Below, in pieces: positions 43,216 through 52,402 of a stretch of DNA of 64,000 nt (the stretch's first letter is position 1; each line of letters begins with the position of its first letter). The notes beneath the pieces were generated by a model. The model saw only the letters and a list, made by a program, of their open reading frames with translations. It had not been told where the DNA came from and did no database searches. The DNA comes from LMUY01 sp964242215 (GTDB lineage Bacteria; Pseudomonadota; Alphaproteobacteria; Acetobacterales; Acetobacteraceae): assembly GCA_964242215.1 (NCBI GenBank), contig CAXTCJ010000009.1, forward strand, positions 1-64,000, given 5' to 3'. Both the position numbers and the translations under genes were made by a program.

Positions 43216-44610
43216 ATGGACCATCCTCAGCGTTCACTCATCAGCCTTGGTCTCCGATGCGACGTCGCATTTCAGCTTCGAATGCATTCCGGATCAAACG
43301 TGTCTCACTTCTTTGACTGGTTGGTCACACCGGTTGATGGCCTGATCAATATCATCAAGTCGGATTTCAAGGTCTTCAACCCAGATGACTTGGTCCTTGA
43401 CTGCAAGACAATTCCGCACTCGGTGGTTGACGCGCGCACAAAGGTCGTTTTCTTTCATCAATTTCCTGTATTCAATGGGCATGTTCCGCCCGACTTTCTG
43501 CTGTATTACTCAAGTTTCGCGGGCAAGCTTGCTCACCTTGCCGAGCGCTTCCGTAAATACATGGCGACCAGGCCCGTCACTCTGGTTCGTCGAGACATCA
43601 CGCCCGATAAGGCAGCAGAGCTAGAGGCAGCGCTGGAAGAACGCTTTCCCAACGCCGACTTCCAAATGCTGTACCTGATCCATGGCACGGATGGGTTTGT
43701 GACACGTCGAGGCCATGCGGTCGTCGCCGATAAGCCGACCTCAAGCGTGGGTGACTCGGTGAATTGGGCCAGGATTCTGCTCGAGGAGAAACTTGTCGCT
43801 CAACCGTATCGACTTTCGGGGCGGGAAATCCTCGGAGTCCAGGACGGCTCACACAACCTCGACACCCAGAACAGGCTTTCCGAGCCGCAGTTGCGCACCG
43901 CTATCTCTGCCAATCCCGATAACCCCATGTTTACGTTAGAACTATCGGCCTATCTGAGGGGCGCGGGTAGGCAGCAGGATGCGCTGGGCGAAGTCGCGGA
44001 AGCACTAAAGAGGAACCCGAGCTACCAGGATCTACAGGCCGAGCAGGCCGTTTTGCGTTGGAAGACTCGCCAAGCCGATGCGGAAACAACTGCTAACTTG
44101 CTCTCGCAGCATCCTAGCGCCCGGACGGATCCCACGACCGTCCACGACCTGGCGGAAGCATTGATCGCAGCTGGGCGCTTCGCCGAGGCATTGGAGCGGC
44201 TGGTGGAAGCGACCATCAGGTTTCCGGTTCTGTCGAAGACCTACGTCCTCAAGGCACGCTGTCTCATCCAGCGCCGGGACTTTCCGGGCGCCGAGCGTTC
44301 GATTTCCACGGCCATCAAGCTGTCGGGGAAGAATTTCCTTGCCCATCACATGCTGGCTTCGGTCCTGGTAAAATTGGGCCGGGTCGATGCGGCAATAGCG
44401 GCCGGCGAGCAGGCGGTTGCCCTTGGCGGCGGGTTCAGTTGCCTCTTCCAACTCGCTGGCCTCTATCGCTCCCAAGGTCGTAACGATGATGCGCTCGAGA
44501 TCTATCGACGCACATTGCCTCTTTCTGGCGCGTACGAATCTAAAGTCCGAAGCCAGATCGATGCCTTGACCAATCAAGCCGACCCGGCTCGTGTCGAATA
44601 TACCAGGTAG
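43216..44610 (+). CDS. DUF1796 papain-like peptidase-related protein with TPRs
   Basis: Residues about 1-215 match DUF1796: LISLGLRCDVAFQLRMHSGS, HFFDWLVTPVDG, VVFFHQFPVF and YLIHGTDGF. This family is described as putative papain-like cysteine peptidases, though its action in glycan loci is not established. From about residue 225 the protein is helical with repeated PTTVHDLAEALIAAGRFAEA and VLVKLGRVDAAIAAGE units, i.e. TPRs. ATG 43216 has GGAA six bases upstream, but an in-frame ATG at 43204 overlaps the end of the glycosyltransferase gene. It sits in the run leading to a sulfotransferase gene. Confidence 0.72.
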   Translation: MDHPQRSLISLGLRCDVAFQLRMHSGSNVSHFFDWLVTPVDGLINIIKSDFKVFNPDDLVLDCKTIPHSVVDARTKVVFFHQFPVFNGHVPPDFLLYYSSFAGKLAHLAERFRKYMATRPVTLVRRDITPDKAAELEAALEERFPNADFQMLYLIHGTDGFVTRRGHAVVADKPTSSVGDSVNWARILLEEKLVAQPYRLSGREILGVQDGSHNLDTQNRLSEPQLRTAISANPDNPMFTLELSAYLRGAGRQQDALGEVAEALKRNPSYQDLQAEQAVLRWKTRQADAETTANLLSQHPSARTDPTTVHDLAEALIAAGRFAEALERLVEATIRFPVLSKTYVLKARCLIQRRDFPGAERSISTAIKLSGKNFLAHHMLASVLVKLGRVDAAIAAGEQAVALGGGFSCLFQLAGLYRSQGRNDDALEIYRRTLPLSGAYESKVRSQIDALTNQADPARVEYTR

Positions 44611-44698
44611 CTTGCCGAAGCGGCTGGAAACGGCCGCTTCGATCGTGGAGCATGGCGGGTCCCGGAAGGGAAACGTCCGCCAATAGGAGTCGATTGTC

Positions 44699-45640
44699 GT
44701 GACGAATACGGGCCCGATCTTCCTGTTGACCACACACCGTTCGGGCGGAACCTTGCTCTCAAGGCTGCTGAACGCTCATCCCGACATTGTCATATGGGGC
44801 GAGCATGGCGGCTTACTGAACAAGTTGGCAGAAATGGCCGAAATCATTCGGCGGCATTTGGCCCTTGCGTCCCCGGTGACCGATCGCGGACTCGCGCGCT
44901 ATCTCGACACCAAGGCCGTGGCGACGAACTTCTCCCCCTGGATCAACCCGGTTGATGGGTCGGCGCTGAATGATTTCTCCCGGCGGTTGCTCGATCAGTG
45001 GTTCAACACCGGTTTGCGGCCGGGGCAGGTCTGGGGTGTCAAGGAGATCCGCTATCACTCCCCGGAAACGATACGCTTCATACTAGGTATCTACCCGACA
45101 GCCCGCTTCATCATCCTGAAGCGTAACTTGGCTGATCAATGTGTCTCGAACATCATGGCGACTTGGTCACTGCTGCACATTGGTCTGACGGGCGGGGGGA
45201 TTTCGGAGGAAGAAGCGATCCGGGTCGTCGACGACTGTGCCTATGCGCTTACGGCGATCAATACGGGTTTGGATCAAATCGCTAAGTCCTATCCTGCCGC
45301 TACGATGGTTGTTGAGTATTCGAAGCTTGTCCGTGGCGATATTGACGTTGCCACACTCTTTGAGTTTGTCGGCTTCTCCATGACGGCCGACATGGCCGAG
45401 ACGGTGCAGCGCATGCTCTCCGTGCGTAGCGGTGAAACGCCGAAAGGAAAATCTCAAGGGTTCATCAATCGCGCCTTCGTCGAGGCACGGGCTCCAATTA
45501 GTCTCGAACAGGCAGCTCGCCAGATCGAACTGGAGGGCATCGACGTTGCGCGACTGCGTAGCCGACGCGGAATCGGCAAATACAGCTTCCTCGTCGGGGA
45601 CAACGAAATGCGGAACTCGGGTAACTCGACGATGTTCTGA
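44699..45640 (+). CDS. Sulfotransferase
   Basis: The 313-residue protein begins MTNTGPIFLLTTHRSGGTLLS, the PAPS 5'-phosphosulfate-binding loop of the sulfotransferase family. ARFIILKRNLADQCVSN matches the 3'-phosphate-binding helix region of such enzymes. It would transfer sulfate from PAPS to a sugar hydroxyl. The GTG start has TAGGAG about nine bases upstream. Its gene is near a separate sulfotransferase at 56592 and the CysD-CysN/C genes at 53489-56364, which would provide PAPS. The acceptor is inferred to be the glycan of this locus. Confidence 0.82.
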   Translation: MTNTGPIFLLTTHRSGGTLLSRLLNAHPDIVIWGEHGGLLNKLAEMAEIIRRHLALASPVTDRGLARYLDTKAVATNFSPWINPVDGSALNDFSRRLLDQWFNTGLRPGQVWGVKEIRYHSPETIRFILGIYPTARFIILKRNLADQCVSNIMATWSLLHIGLTGGGISEEEAIRVVDDCAYALTAINTGLDQIAKSYPAATMVVEYSKLVRGDIDVATLFEFVGFSMTADMAETVQRMLSVRSGETPKGKSQGFINRAFVEARAPISLEQAARQIELEGIDVARLRSRRGIGKYSFLVGDNEMRNSGNSTMF

Positions 45641-45677
45641 GGCCGGAGCGATTGCGTCAGCAGAGAGGGCCGAGTGC

Positions 45678-46277
45678 CTATAGGAGACGATGGTCCCAGG
45701 TGACATTCACCCTCAGCAGGCGGGCAGGATTGCCAGCTGCAATGCAGTTCGCCGGAACGGTCGACGACACGGTGGAATTTGCCCCGATGATGCTGCCATC
45801 GCCGATCTTGGCCCCTTTGAGAATGATGGATCGCTGCCCGATCCAGACTCGATTACCGACCGTAACGTCACGAGCGGGATTGATCCGTTCCGAGGTCTCA
45901 CAGTCGATGATCGAGTGCATGTCGCTGACGGTGATATCGACGTCGCTTGCGAACAAGCATCCGTCACCAATGGACATGACCGCCTTTTCGTGCAGGAGCA
46001 GGCGGACCAGCCCGTTGAAGCCGGCCATCTTGCCGATCGTCAAGCGTGACCCGGCCACGGCGTAGATGAACACGCTGGCCGCATTGGCGTCCCTACCGAT
46101 TTCGACAGCAGACCCACCGCCCAGGTGAATATGTCCAGAGAGAGCAATGACGGGAGAGGCTACGATAAGGACATTGTTATCTCCCTCAAACACTATCGTT
46201 CCTTGCCCGTTTGCAAGTATGACAGGGTCCATATCGACCAGATTGTTTTGTCCATTGTCTTTAATAATGAATGGCAT
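45678..46277 (-). CDS. Hexapeptide (left-handed beta-helix) acyltransferase
   Basis: A 199-residue protein of the left-handed beta-helix acyltransferase class. Many hexapeptide repeats are visible (GHIHLGGGSAVEIGRDAN, VTVGNRVWIGQRSIILKG, AKIGDGSIIGANSTVS). The end IAAGNPARLLR is typical. The catalytic His is likely in the SDMHSIID segment. Enzymes like this O-acetylate sugars of capsules and O-antigens. It is transcribed opposite to the sulfotransferase, with the stops about 37 bases apart. About 195 bases separate its start from the next gene. Confidence 0.8.
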   Translation of the reverse strand: MPFIIKDNGQNNLVDMDPVILANGQGTIVFEGDNNVLIVASPVIALSGHIHLGGGSAVEIGRDANAASVFIYAVAGSRLTIGKMAGFNGLVRLLLHEKAVMSIGDGCLFASDVDITVSDMHSIIDCETSERINPARDVTVGNRVWIGQRSIILKGAKIGDGSIIGANSTVSSTVPANCIAAGNPARLLRVNVTWDHRLL

Positions 46278-46473
46278 GGAGACCTATGGCTGTCTATGGA
46301 ACGAGCCGGGACCGAGGCTGATTAACGGGCACGGGGCATAATACTGCCAGGCCCGATGTTCCGTGGCAAAGTCATTGATCGATTTGCTGGTAGACCCGCC
46401 AGCGCGTATCGAGCCCTGGCGCGACAAGACCGTCCATGGTACGCAAAGCGCCTCGACGGATCATGGCGCGTGC

Positions 46474-48606
46474 ATGAATTATCACGTATTCCTTATTGCC
46501 GGCCAGTCGAATGCCAGCGGCAACGGCGACCCGCTTGAAGCGGACCTGGACTGCCGTGTCGTGCCGGGCGTGCTGCAATGGGATTCGGCGAAAAGACGGG
46601 TCATCGACGCCGTCTGCCCGCTGAAACACCACACGGCTCCGGCCCGGGTCGGGTTCGGCTATCATTTTGGTGTGCTCTACGCCAAGCGGACAGGCACCCC
46701 GGTCCTTCTCGTCCCACGCGGGAAAGATGGTAGCCGTCTACGCAACGAGTTCTGGTCACCTGGAAGTCCTGGAGGAGAGGGCTTCGAAGACGCGATTCAT
46801 CAATGCAATGCGGCAATCCAGGCCACCGGCGGCGTGTTCAAGGGGATCCTGTGGCACCAGGGCGAGGCCGACACGCTCTTACGCACCTCCGAGGAGGTGC
46901 ACTTTACCCTGCTTCGGGCGCTTGTCGCAGGGTTCCGGTCGCGGATAGCAGGGGGAAGCGAGGCTGCGTTCCTGTGCGGCGGCTTTGTCCCCGAATGGGC
47001 TGCCGTTACGCCGGAAGCAGCCCCTATCCAAGCTGCCCTGCAACGCGTGGGTGAGATCGACAGCCGGTGCCGCTACGTTTCGGTAGACGGGTTGGAGGGT
47101 AACCGCTGGCCAAACGACAAGATCCACTTCAGCGCAGCCTCGCAAAGGCGCTTGGCACCTAGCTACTTGGAGGCATACGAGCATATCGCGTCTGCGACCC
47201 CACGTCCTTACTTGGAGCAAACCCAGCCCGTGACGCTGCCCGGACCCTTGCACCGATTCTCGGTCGCCACCTGCGCTCGGTGGGAAGAAGACGCCATCGT
47301 CGAGTGGATCGAATATCACCGTTCGATCGGCGTCGATCACTTCTATATATATTCCAACGACGACACGCCGTGGCCGCTTCTACGTGTGCTCACGCCGTAT
47401 CTCGTCGCCGAACAGCCAATTGTAACCTATCGGCATTGGCTTCAAGTGGGTCAACAGCCCAGGATATACTTCAATTTCCTAGAAAACTTCCTAAAGGAGA
47501 CGGAATGGTTTTGCTTTCTTGACGTGGATGAGTTCCTCGTCTTCAAAGGAACGAATTCCGTTTCTGTATTCCTAAGTGAGTTCTCGGATCGGTACGACGC
47601 CATATACTTGAACTGGCTGATCTATGGAAATGATGGCTACATGCAGCGTCATAACGGAAGCCTTCTACTGACGCATAACAAGCACGCCGTGAAGATCGAT
47701 CACCACACGAAAGTCCTGACACGCTCGGCAGCGATCGACCCGGCGGACGTCAAACGGCGGTTTCTGTCGGGATCGATCGGGTTCTGGCATTTCTGGAACG
47801 ATTACGGCTTCGATCCAGCCCGCATCACCAATGCCATCGGTGACAGGATCGATGATTACACCGAGGAGTTTCCTCGCGCGGCGATCCGCTACGTGACCCA
47901 ACCAGGAATTTCCGATCGGCTCATCGCCAAAGCCTATGTCGCGCACTTCCAGTTCAAGTCCGAGGACGATTTCGTCCGTCGAGGTAAACGCGGCGGCTTC
48001 GAAGTCGCGGCAACCTGGGAGCGCATGTACGCCGATGGGAGCTACCGCAAGCTCCTTAGTAAATTCAACCAGGTGTCCGACACTTACCTAGCCGAGTACT
48101 GGGCCGGGCAGGGAAAGTTCTTCTTCGAGACGGTGGCGGTCCAACCTGTTCCCAGGCCAGCCTTGCCGAACGAAGCGCTTGGCAAACCGAGCTATCAAAG
48201 CTCCTGCTTCGACACTGAGTCGATACCCGCCCTGGCCCATTTGCAAGGTCACGGGAATGACGGCTTCCGCACTGGATCCTTCGGTTTCCACACCAAGCTG
48301 GAGGATGCACCCTGGTGGATGGTCGATCTACTAGCGGAATACTCCATCGCCGAAATTCATATCTATAACCGCATTGATGCTCCGGGTGTAGCGCGCCGGG
48401 CGGAGCATATTGCTGTCGAGACGAGCCAGGCTGGTGATCACTGGAGTGAACTGTTTGATAACCGCGGCAATGCGTTCGGGGGGATAAACAGTATCCCACT
48501 GGTCATTCGCCCGGCCGATCCGCCGAAGGCACGATACTTACGTGTGATTTCCCGTAAGCAGACCTCACTGCACCTCGACGAGATCGAGATATACGGATCG
48601 CGCTAA
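46474..48606 (+). CDS. SASA-type esterase - GT92-like - F5/8C fusion
   Basis: A 710-residue protein with three parts. Residues about 1-245 resemble the SASA carbohydrate-esterase fold: FLIAGQSNASGNG with the nucleophile Ser, GILWHQGEADTLL, and IHFSAASQRRLA holding the catalytic His. Residues about 255-535 are a GT92/DUF23-like glycosyltransferase (VATCARWEEDAIVEWIEYH, WFCFLDVDEFLVF with its acidic motif, NKHAVKIDHHTKV). Residues about 560-710 match the F5/8 type C (discoidin-like) sugar-binding domain, ending with SLHLDEIEIYGSR. ATG 46474 is preferred; GTG 46363 gives a 37-residue extension of unknown kind. The combination suggests synthesis, deacetylation and carbohydrate binding in one protein. 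Confidence 0.8.
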   Translation: MNYHVFLIAGQSNASGNGDPLEADLDCRVVPGVLQWDSAKRRVIDAVCPLKHHTAPARVGFGYHFGVLYAKRTGTPVLLVPRGKDGSRLRNEFWSPGSPGGEGFEDAIHQCNAAIQATGGVFKGILWHQGEADTLLRTSEEVHFTLLRALVAGFRSRIAGGSEAAFLCGGFVPEWAAVTPEAAPIQAALQRVGEIDSRCRYVSVDGLEGNRWPNDKIHFSAASQRRLAPSYLEAYEHIASATPRPYLEQTQPVTLPGPLHRFSVATCARWEEDAIVEWIEYHRSIGVDHFYIYSNDDTPWPLLRVLTPYLVAEQPIVTYRHWLQVGQQPRIYFNFLENFLKETEWFCFLDVDEFLVFKGTNSVSVFLSEFSDRYDAIYLNWLIYGNDGYMQRHNGSLLLTHNKHAVKIDHHTKVLTRSAAIDPADVKRRFLSGSIGFWHFWNDYGFDPARITNAIGDRIDDYTEEFPRAAIRYVTQPGISDRLIAKAYVAHFQFKSEDDFVRRGKRGGFEVAATWERMYADGSYRKLLSKFNQVSDTYLAEYWAGQGKFFFETVAVQPVPRPALPNEALGKPSYQSSCFDTESIPALAHLQGHGNDGFRTGSFGFHTKLEDAPWWMVDLLAEYSIAEIHIYNRIDAPGVARRAEHIAVETSQAGDHWSELFDNRGNAFGGINSIPLVIRPADPPKARYLRVISRKQTSLHLDEIEIYGSR

Positions 48607-48618
48607 CCCGCGGCGCCC

Positions 48619-49614
48619 TCAGCCAGGGGTCGTGGCGACGAGGCTCACATCCCGCCAACGGGTCTGAATCGTGGTGCCGCCCCAAATTGCCTGTCCGGCA
48701 TACAATCCGTCCAACCGCCAGCTATTGTTATCGTTCTGCATGCCGGCTGGCCCGTGACGGATCAAATCCAGGAGGCGGGGCAGCAGGTCCACATGTATGG
48801 TTCGAGGCTCATCTTGGCCCAACCAGTTAGTACCGAACAGCGGCAGTTTGTCGTCGATACCAAAGGGGTTCTTGCTGCTGAAAAAGGCCGCCTTGTCCAT
48901 GTTTGGTCCGCACGCCTGAGCTGTCCGCTCAGGAAGGCATACGAAACCGAGCGCGAGTTGGTAGAAGAGGGTCTGGTGTGCTGGCCCGTTATTAAGCACG
49001 AGGGCGAAGATCACGCTTCCCTTGTTCACAGCGCAGCCGTTCTGCTGATGAGACTCGGTCCCGTGCATGCTGACCGTCATAGTCAGCCAGAGATGCGACA
49101 GCCCCGTGAGGCCGGGCAGGTCGGCAGCCTTCTCGCTGAATGCACCGTAGCCTGGAGCGCGTGAAGGCTTCTGCGGCGCAAAAAGTAAGTCCGACTCACG
49201 GGGACGGCCGGTGCTCGGCCATAGGCATGGCAGGACGGATCCGTCCTGCGACAGACTAAGTATGACACCTCCAGGTGTCTTTTCCACGTGGATGGCCGCT
49301 TCAGCAGCACTGGACTGGAAGGCCTTCCCGGAGGTTGTATCGTTTTCTGAGAAGGTCGGGAGCTTGCCATCGGGTATGTTCCACTGAGCGATCGACCAAC
49401 CCGGCGCGGACCCCGTCGCTGCGTAGGGGAACGGGCCGCCAGTCGGCGGCGGGAGTGCTGGTTCCATCAGCGCAAAATCGCCAAACGGCCGTACCAACTC
49501 GAAGGACTCCGCCCAGGCAGATGGGCCCACCAGGGATACCAGAATAATGGTGACTAGGTTGACCCACCGGCCCCATTTGCGGCTCGCCAACACGGATAAG
49601 CTCAACTCAACCAT
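48619..49614 (-). CDS. Exported hypothetical protein
   Basis: The 331-residue protein has a signal peptide (VNLVTIILVSLVGPSAWA, cleaved near residue 35) and a mostly beta-type mature part with four cysteines. I do not recognise a family, although it resembles lectin-like or concanavalin-like beta-sandwich proteins. Its start overlaps the stop of the FkbM methyltransferase gene by 13 bases, so they are one transcript. Its end lies 12 bases from the end of the fusion gene on the other strand. A role at the cell surface or in glycan handling is inferred from context. Confidence 0.55.
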   Translation of the reverse strand: MVELSLSVLASRKWGRWVNLVTIILVSLVGPSAWAESFELVRPFGDFALMEPALPPPTGGPFPYAATGSAPGWSIAQWNIPDGKLPTFSENDTTSGKAFQSSAAEAAIHVEKTPGGVILSLSQDGSVLPCLWPSTGRPRESDLLFAPQKPSRAPGYGAFSEKAADLPGLTGLSHLWLTMTVSMHGTESHQQNGCAVNKGSVIFALVLNNGPAHQTLFYQLALGFVCLPERTAQACGPNMDKAAFFSSKNPFGIDDKLPLFGTNWLGQDEPRTIHVDLLPRLLDLIRHGPAGMQNDNNSWRLDGLYAGQAIWGGTTIQTRWRDVSLVATTPG

Positions 49615-50357
49615 GCCGGGCTGTCGCCTTTGTAAAATGCGACGACCTGGCCCCTCGTCGATTCGTAGTCGAGGTTGAAGCCGCGACAGACGAGAGAGCG
49701 TATCAGCCGGTTTGTCGGCTTGTAGCCGAGCATCTTAGGGTGGATCTCGAGGATGATCTTTTCGATCGCAGCGAGATCGGCAGCCTCCAGTAGATCGATT
49801 TCGCCACCCTCGATGTCGCAGACCAGCACGTTACTGCCGGATGCCTCGATCTCCTGCTCAAGGGATCGGACAGGGACGTGAACCGTCTCGACTGTCTGGG
49901 CCGAGCGCACTAGGGAGGAGGCCCAGAAATGCCGAGCGACATGGAACTCGACCGTTGGGCCAACTTGCGGCAGGCGCCATTCGTTGACGAGAACAGCGTT
50001 TTCGACCCGTATTGGAAGGTCGTTCGCCCGATAGTTCATGCCTGCGTCGATCACCAGGCTCGGGTTGGCCTCGAACGAGACGACATTAGCCGGCCCAACG
50101 ATTTTGGCAGCCACCATTGCTATGAGCCCGACTGCCCCGCCGATCTCGAGCACCCGGTCGCTCGGGGCGAGAATGTGTTTGACCAGGAAGCGCTCGCCAC
50201 CCTCGTAGGCACCCTTTCGCAGCGTGTTGAGCATCTGCGGAGAGTAACGAGCAGCGTGAAGATAGATTTTCAGACCATCAATGTCGGCCTGCTCGACGTC
50301 GACGTCGACCGGGTCGGCCGAAGGTGAGCCGTCCAGGGGGGAAATCAATGATGTCAC
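49602..50357 (-). CDS. FkbM-family methyltransferase
   Basis: The 251-residue protein has the FkbM layout: RVLEIGGAVGLIAMVAAKIVG as the cofactor loop, VVSFEANPSL for the acidic strand end, then NVLVCDIEGGEIDLLEAAD and EKIILEIHPKMLGY, the family's end motif. It methylates sugar hydroxyls in several known polysaccharides. The overlap with the exported protein gene downstream suggests a common transcript. It is preceded by about 125 bases without a gene and then an inner-membrane protein gene in the same direction. Confidence 0.82.
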   Translation of the reverse strand: MTSLISPLDGSPSADPVDVDVEQADIDGLKIYLHAARYSPQMLNTLRKGAYEGGERFLVKHILAPSDRVLEIGGAVGLIAMVAAKIVGPANVVSFEANPSLVIDAGMNYRANDLPIRVENAVLVNEWRLPQVGPTVEFHVARHFWASSLVRSAQTVETVHVPVRSLEQEIEASGSNVLVCDIEGGEIDLLEAADLAAIEKIILEIHPKMLGYKPTNRLIRSLVCRGFNLDYESTRGQVVAFYKGDSPAWLS

Positions 50358-50483
50358 TTCGGCACTCTCCCCTAATCAATCCGAGGCGACTTGCCTCACG
50401 ATACAAATCTAATCGTAACATTAGCACCGGGATTGATAAACATACAAATTCTGGCAAAGCTCTTGATCCTCGTCAATAGGGGA

Positions 50484-51170
50484 TCAAGTCCGGACAAGTC
50501 TTTTGACTCCAACTAAAACCCAGGCCGGCATTGCCAAGCCTGCCCAGATTAGTCCGAATACGAGGGCCGTCCGCCACCCTTCGGCTGAACCGACCCGCTG
50601 CAATCCCGTAAAATCTGCTACGAACTCGAGGCTTTCATCGTCATCACTCTCACCCCCTGCACAAAATCGCTGATTTGGCCGAAGCCGGGCCGACACGATA
50701 ATCCGGTCGTCTGGCGCCAAGAGGCGGGCCTCATCAAGTACTTTTGGATCGTTTCGAAGCGTATCGGTCACGTCGCTGTAGGTGGGAACGCTTGAGGCGA
50801 TCAGACTCGGGCCCAGCTTGACGACGAGGTAGACGCTCTTTCTGTCTAAGGATAAGATAGCTGTCTCGACTGCCCCGACCCAGTTCGTGGCATCAACGTC
50901 CATCTCGCAGTACGGTCCATTGGCCGTATCCACGTTGACGTTTGCGAGGAAGGCCATCTGCTCACCCGGCGCGGAGAGATGAGCCATATGCCAGATTAGA
51001 GTGCCAGCCCATTCCGCCCTGTATCCACCATAAACCACCACAGCGGCAGCGACTGACCAGTAAAAGGCAAGTGCTATATAAAGCGTGGACTTGAATGCCA
51101 GGTCGGATCCAATTTTGGCTACTAACAGAAGCGCCACAAAGATCAACAACGGCAGTGCAACCATAGCCAC
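50484..51170 (-). CDS. Hypothetical membrane protein
   Basis: The 228-residue protein has two N-terminal membrane helices (ALPLLIFVALLLVAKIG, STLYIALAFYWSVAAAVVVY), a periplasmic-type region of about 120 residues with a few cysteines, and one C-terminal helix (TALVFGLIWAGLAMPAWVLVG). I do not recognise a family. It may follow the next-right gene's promoter region in the divergent direction, 103 bases from the TPR-like gene. Its function is unknown. Confidence 0.55.
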   Translation of the reverse strand: MAMVALPLLIFVALLLVAKIGSDLAFKSTLYIALAFYWSVAAAVVVYGGYRAEWAGTLIWHMAHLSAPGEQMAFLANVNVDTANGPYCEMDVDATNWVGAVETAILSLDRKSVYLVVKLGPSLIASSVPTYSDVTDTLRNDPKVLDEARLLAPDDRIIVSARLRPNQRFCAGGESDDDESLEFVADFTGLQRVGSAEGWRTALVFGLIWAGLAMPAWVLVGVKRLVRT

Positions 51171-51273
51171 ATCCTACATCGGATTTACGCGACGCAACAT
51201 ACGCCGTTTGATCATATCCTTGACTCAATGCTGCCAAATCAGATAGATTAGACTGGCGCGCGAAAGATAGATC

Positions 51274-52242
51274 ATGGTGAGCAAAGCCGCCAAGACTTCT
51301 CCTATCTCCGACATCCTCGTTGCCAAGGCTGCTGCCGGCCAGGACGCAGCTGCCTTGCTAGCCGTCGCACGCACTATGATCGACGCTGGCGAACATGGCT
51401 CGGCATCGGAATTGCTGACTGACCTACTGCGGGCGAGCCCCGACGATCCCGTGATCGAACTCACCCTTATCGAGGCGTTGAGCCATCAACGACGCTCTGA
51501 TCGGTATGCGCTGGGCAGTTCGTTGGAGGCGCTAATCGGTCGACCGGATTTCCCACCAGATCTGCTACTCAAGGCAAGCGCGATTTTTCTTCGGCAATTC
51601 TGGATACAACGGGCCGTCGACGCAGCCGCGCGAGCTGCCGAAAGCGGCGCAGGATCGGCTGCCCTCATCCAACTCGCCCGGTTGCATGTGACCAACGACA
51701 GTATGAGCCGCTCCAAAAGCCTCCTCCGAGAGCGAAGCATCGATATACCCCGACGAAAAACCAAAAAGGTCCTAGACGATATTGCCGCGTCATCTGATCT
51801 AAACCCCGCCAATTTGAGGAACATGGCCGACATGGCGGCGGGGCTGGGCTTCCAGCCGTTAGCCGTGGCCTTTGCAGAGCAGTTGGACAATCGTTACCCG
51901 ACACCTGAAAATCGCGTGTTCCACTGCCATCATTTACTCAAAGCAGGAATGCCAGATATCTCGATCCAGCTACTGTTGGAACATCTTGACCACCTCGAAC
52001 GCTGCGGTGGTGCGAATGCAGTTATCGCATCGGCAAAGATATTGGAAGCCGCCGGCCGGTTTGACCTCCTGCAGCCATTCTTGGCCAGCGCGCATGCCCG
52101 GCTCCCCGAAAATGCACAGATCGCGCAGATTACAACATCGATCCAGCGAACTGCTCCCGCGATCGAATGGCTACATGGCGCGCCTGTTGCCACTCGAACG
52201 CTGTCCTGGCCTCGTCGGCTGCTAAAGAGTTTTCTGCCCTGA
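51274..52242 (+). CDS. TPR-like helical repeat protein
   Basis: A 322-residue protein that is almost wholly alpha-helical with TPR-like spacing (ALLAVARTMIDAGEHGSAS, ALIQLARLHVTNDSMSRS, FQPLAVAFAEQLDNRYPT). No enzymatic motif is seen. It probably acts as a scaffold for the glycan enzymes, like the TPR parts of the DUF1796 protein and the 775-residue glycosyltransferase-like protein. No strong ribosome site is visible before the ATG. It is followed by an acyltransferase gene 160 bases later. Confidence 0.6.
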   Translation: MVSKAAKTSPISDILVAKAAAGQDAAALLAVARTMIDAGEHGSASELLTDLLRASPDDPVIELTLIEALSHQRRSDRYALGSSLEALIGRPDFPPDLLLKASAIFLRQFWIQRAVDAAARAAESGAGSAALIQLARLHVTNDSMSRSKSLLRERSIDIPRRKTKKVLDDIAASSDLNPANLRNMADMAAGLGFQPLAVAFAEQLDNRYPTPENRVFHCHHLLKAGMPDISIQLLLEHLDHLERCGGANAVIASAKILEAAGRFDLLQPFLASAHARLPENAQIAQITTSIQRTAPAIEWLHGAPVATRTLSWPRRLLKSFLP

Positions 52243-52402
52243 CTAATATCGGCTGAAATCAGCAATTTCCAAAGGCCTCTACGAATGAGACATGGATAAG
52301 CATGCTAAAAAGCTTGTCATTTCTGATCTCGGCCTTAATTTATGATCTGCCGTGGCTGATGTTAAAACTTTTTACACACGGCGGTTACGGGGCTCATTAA
52401 TA

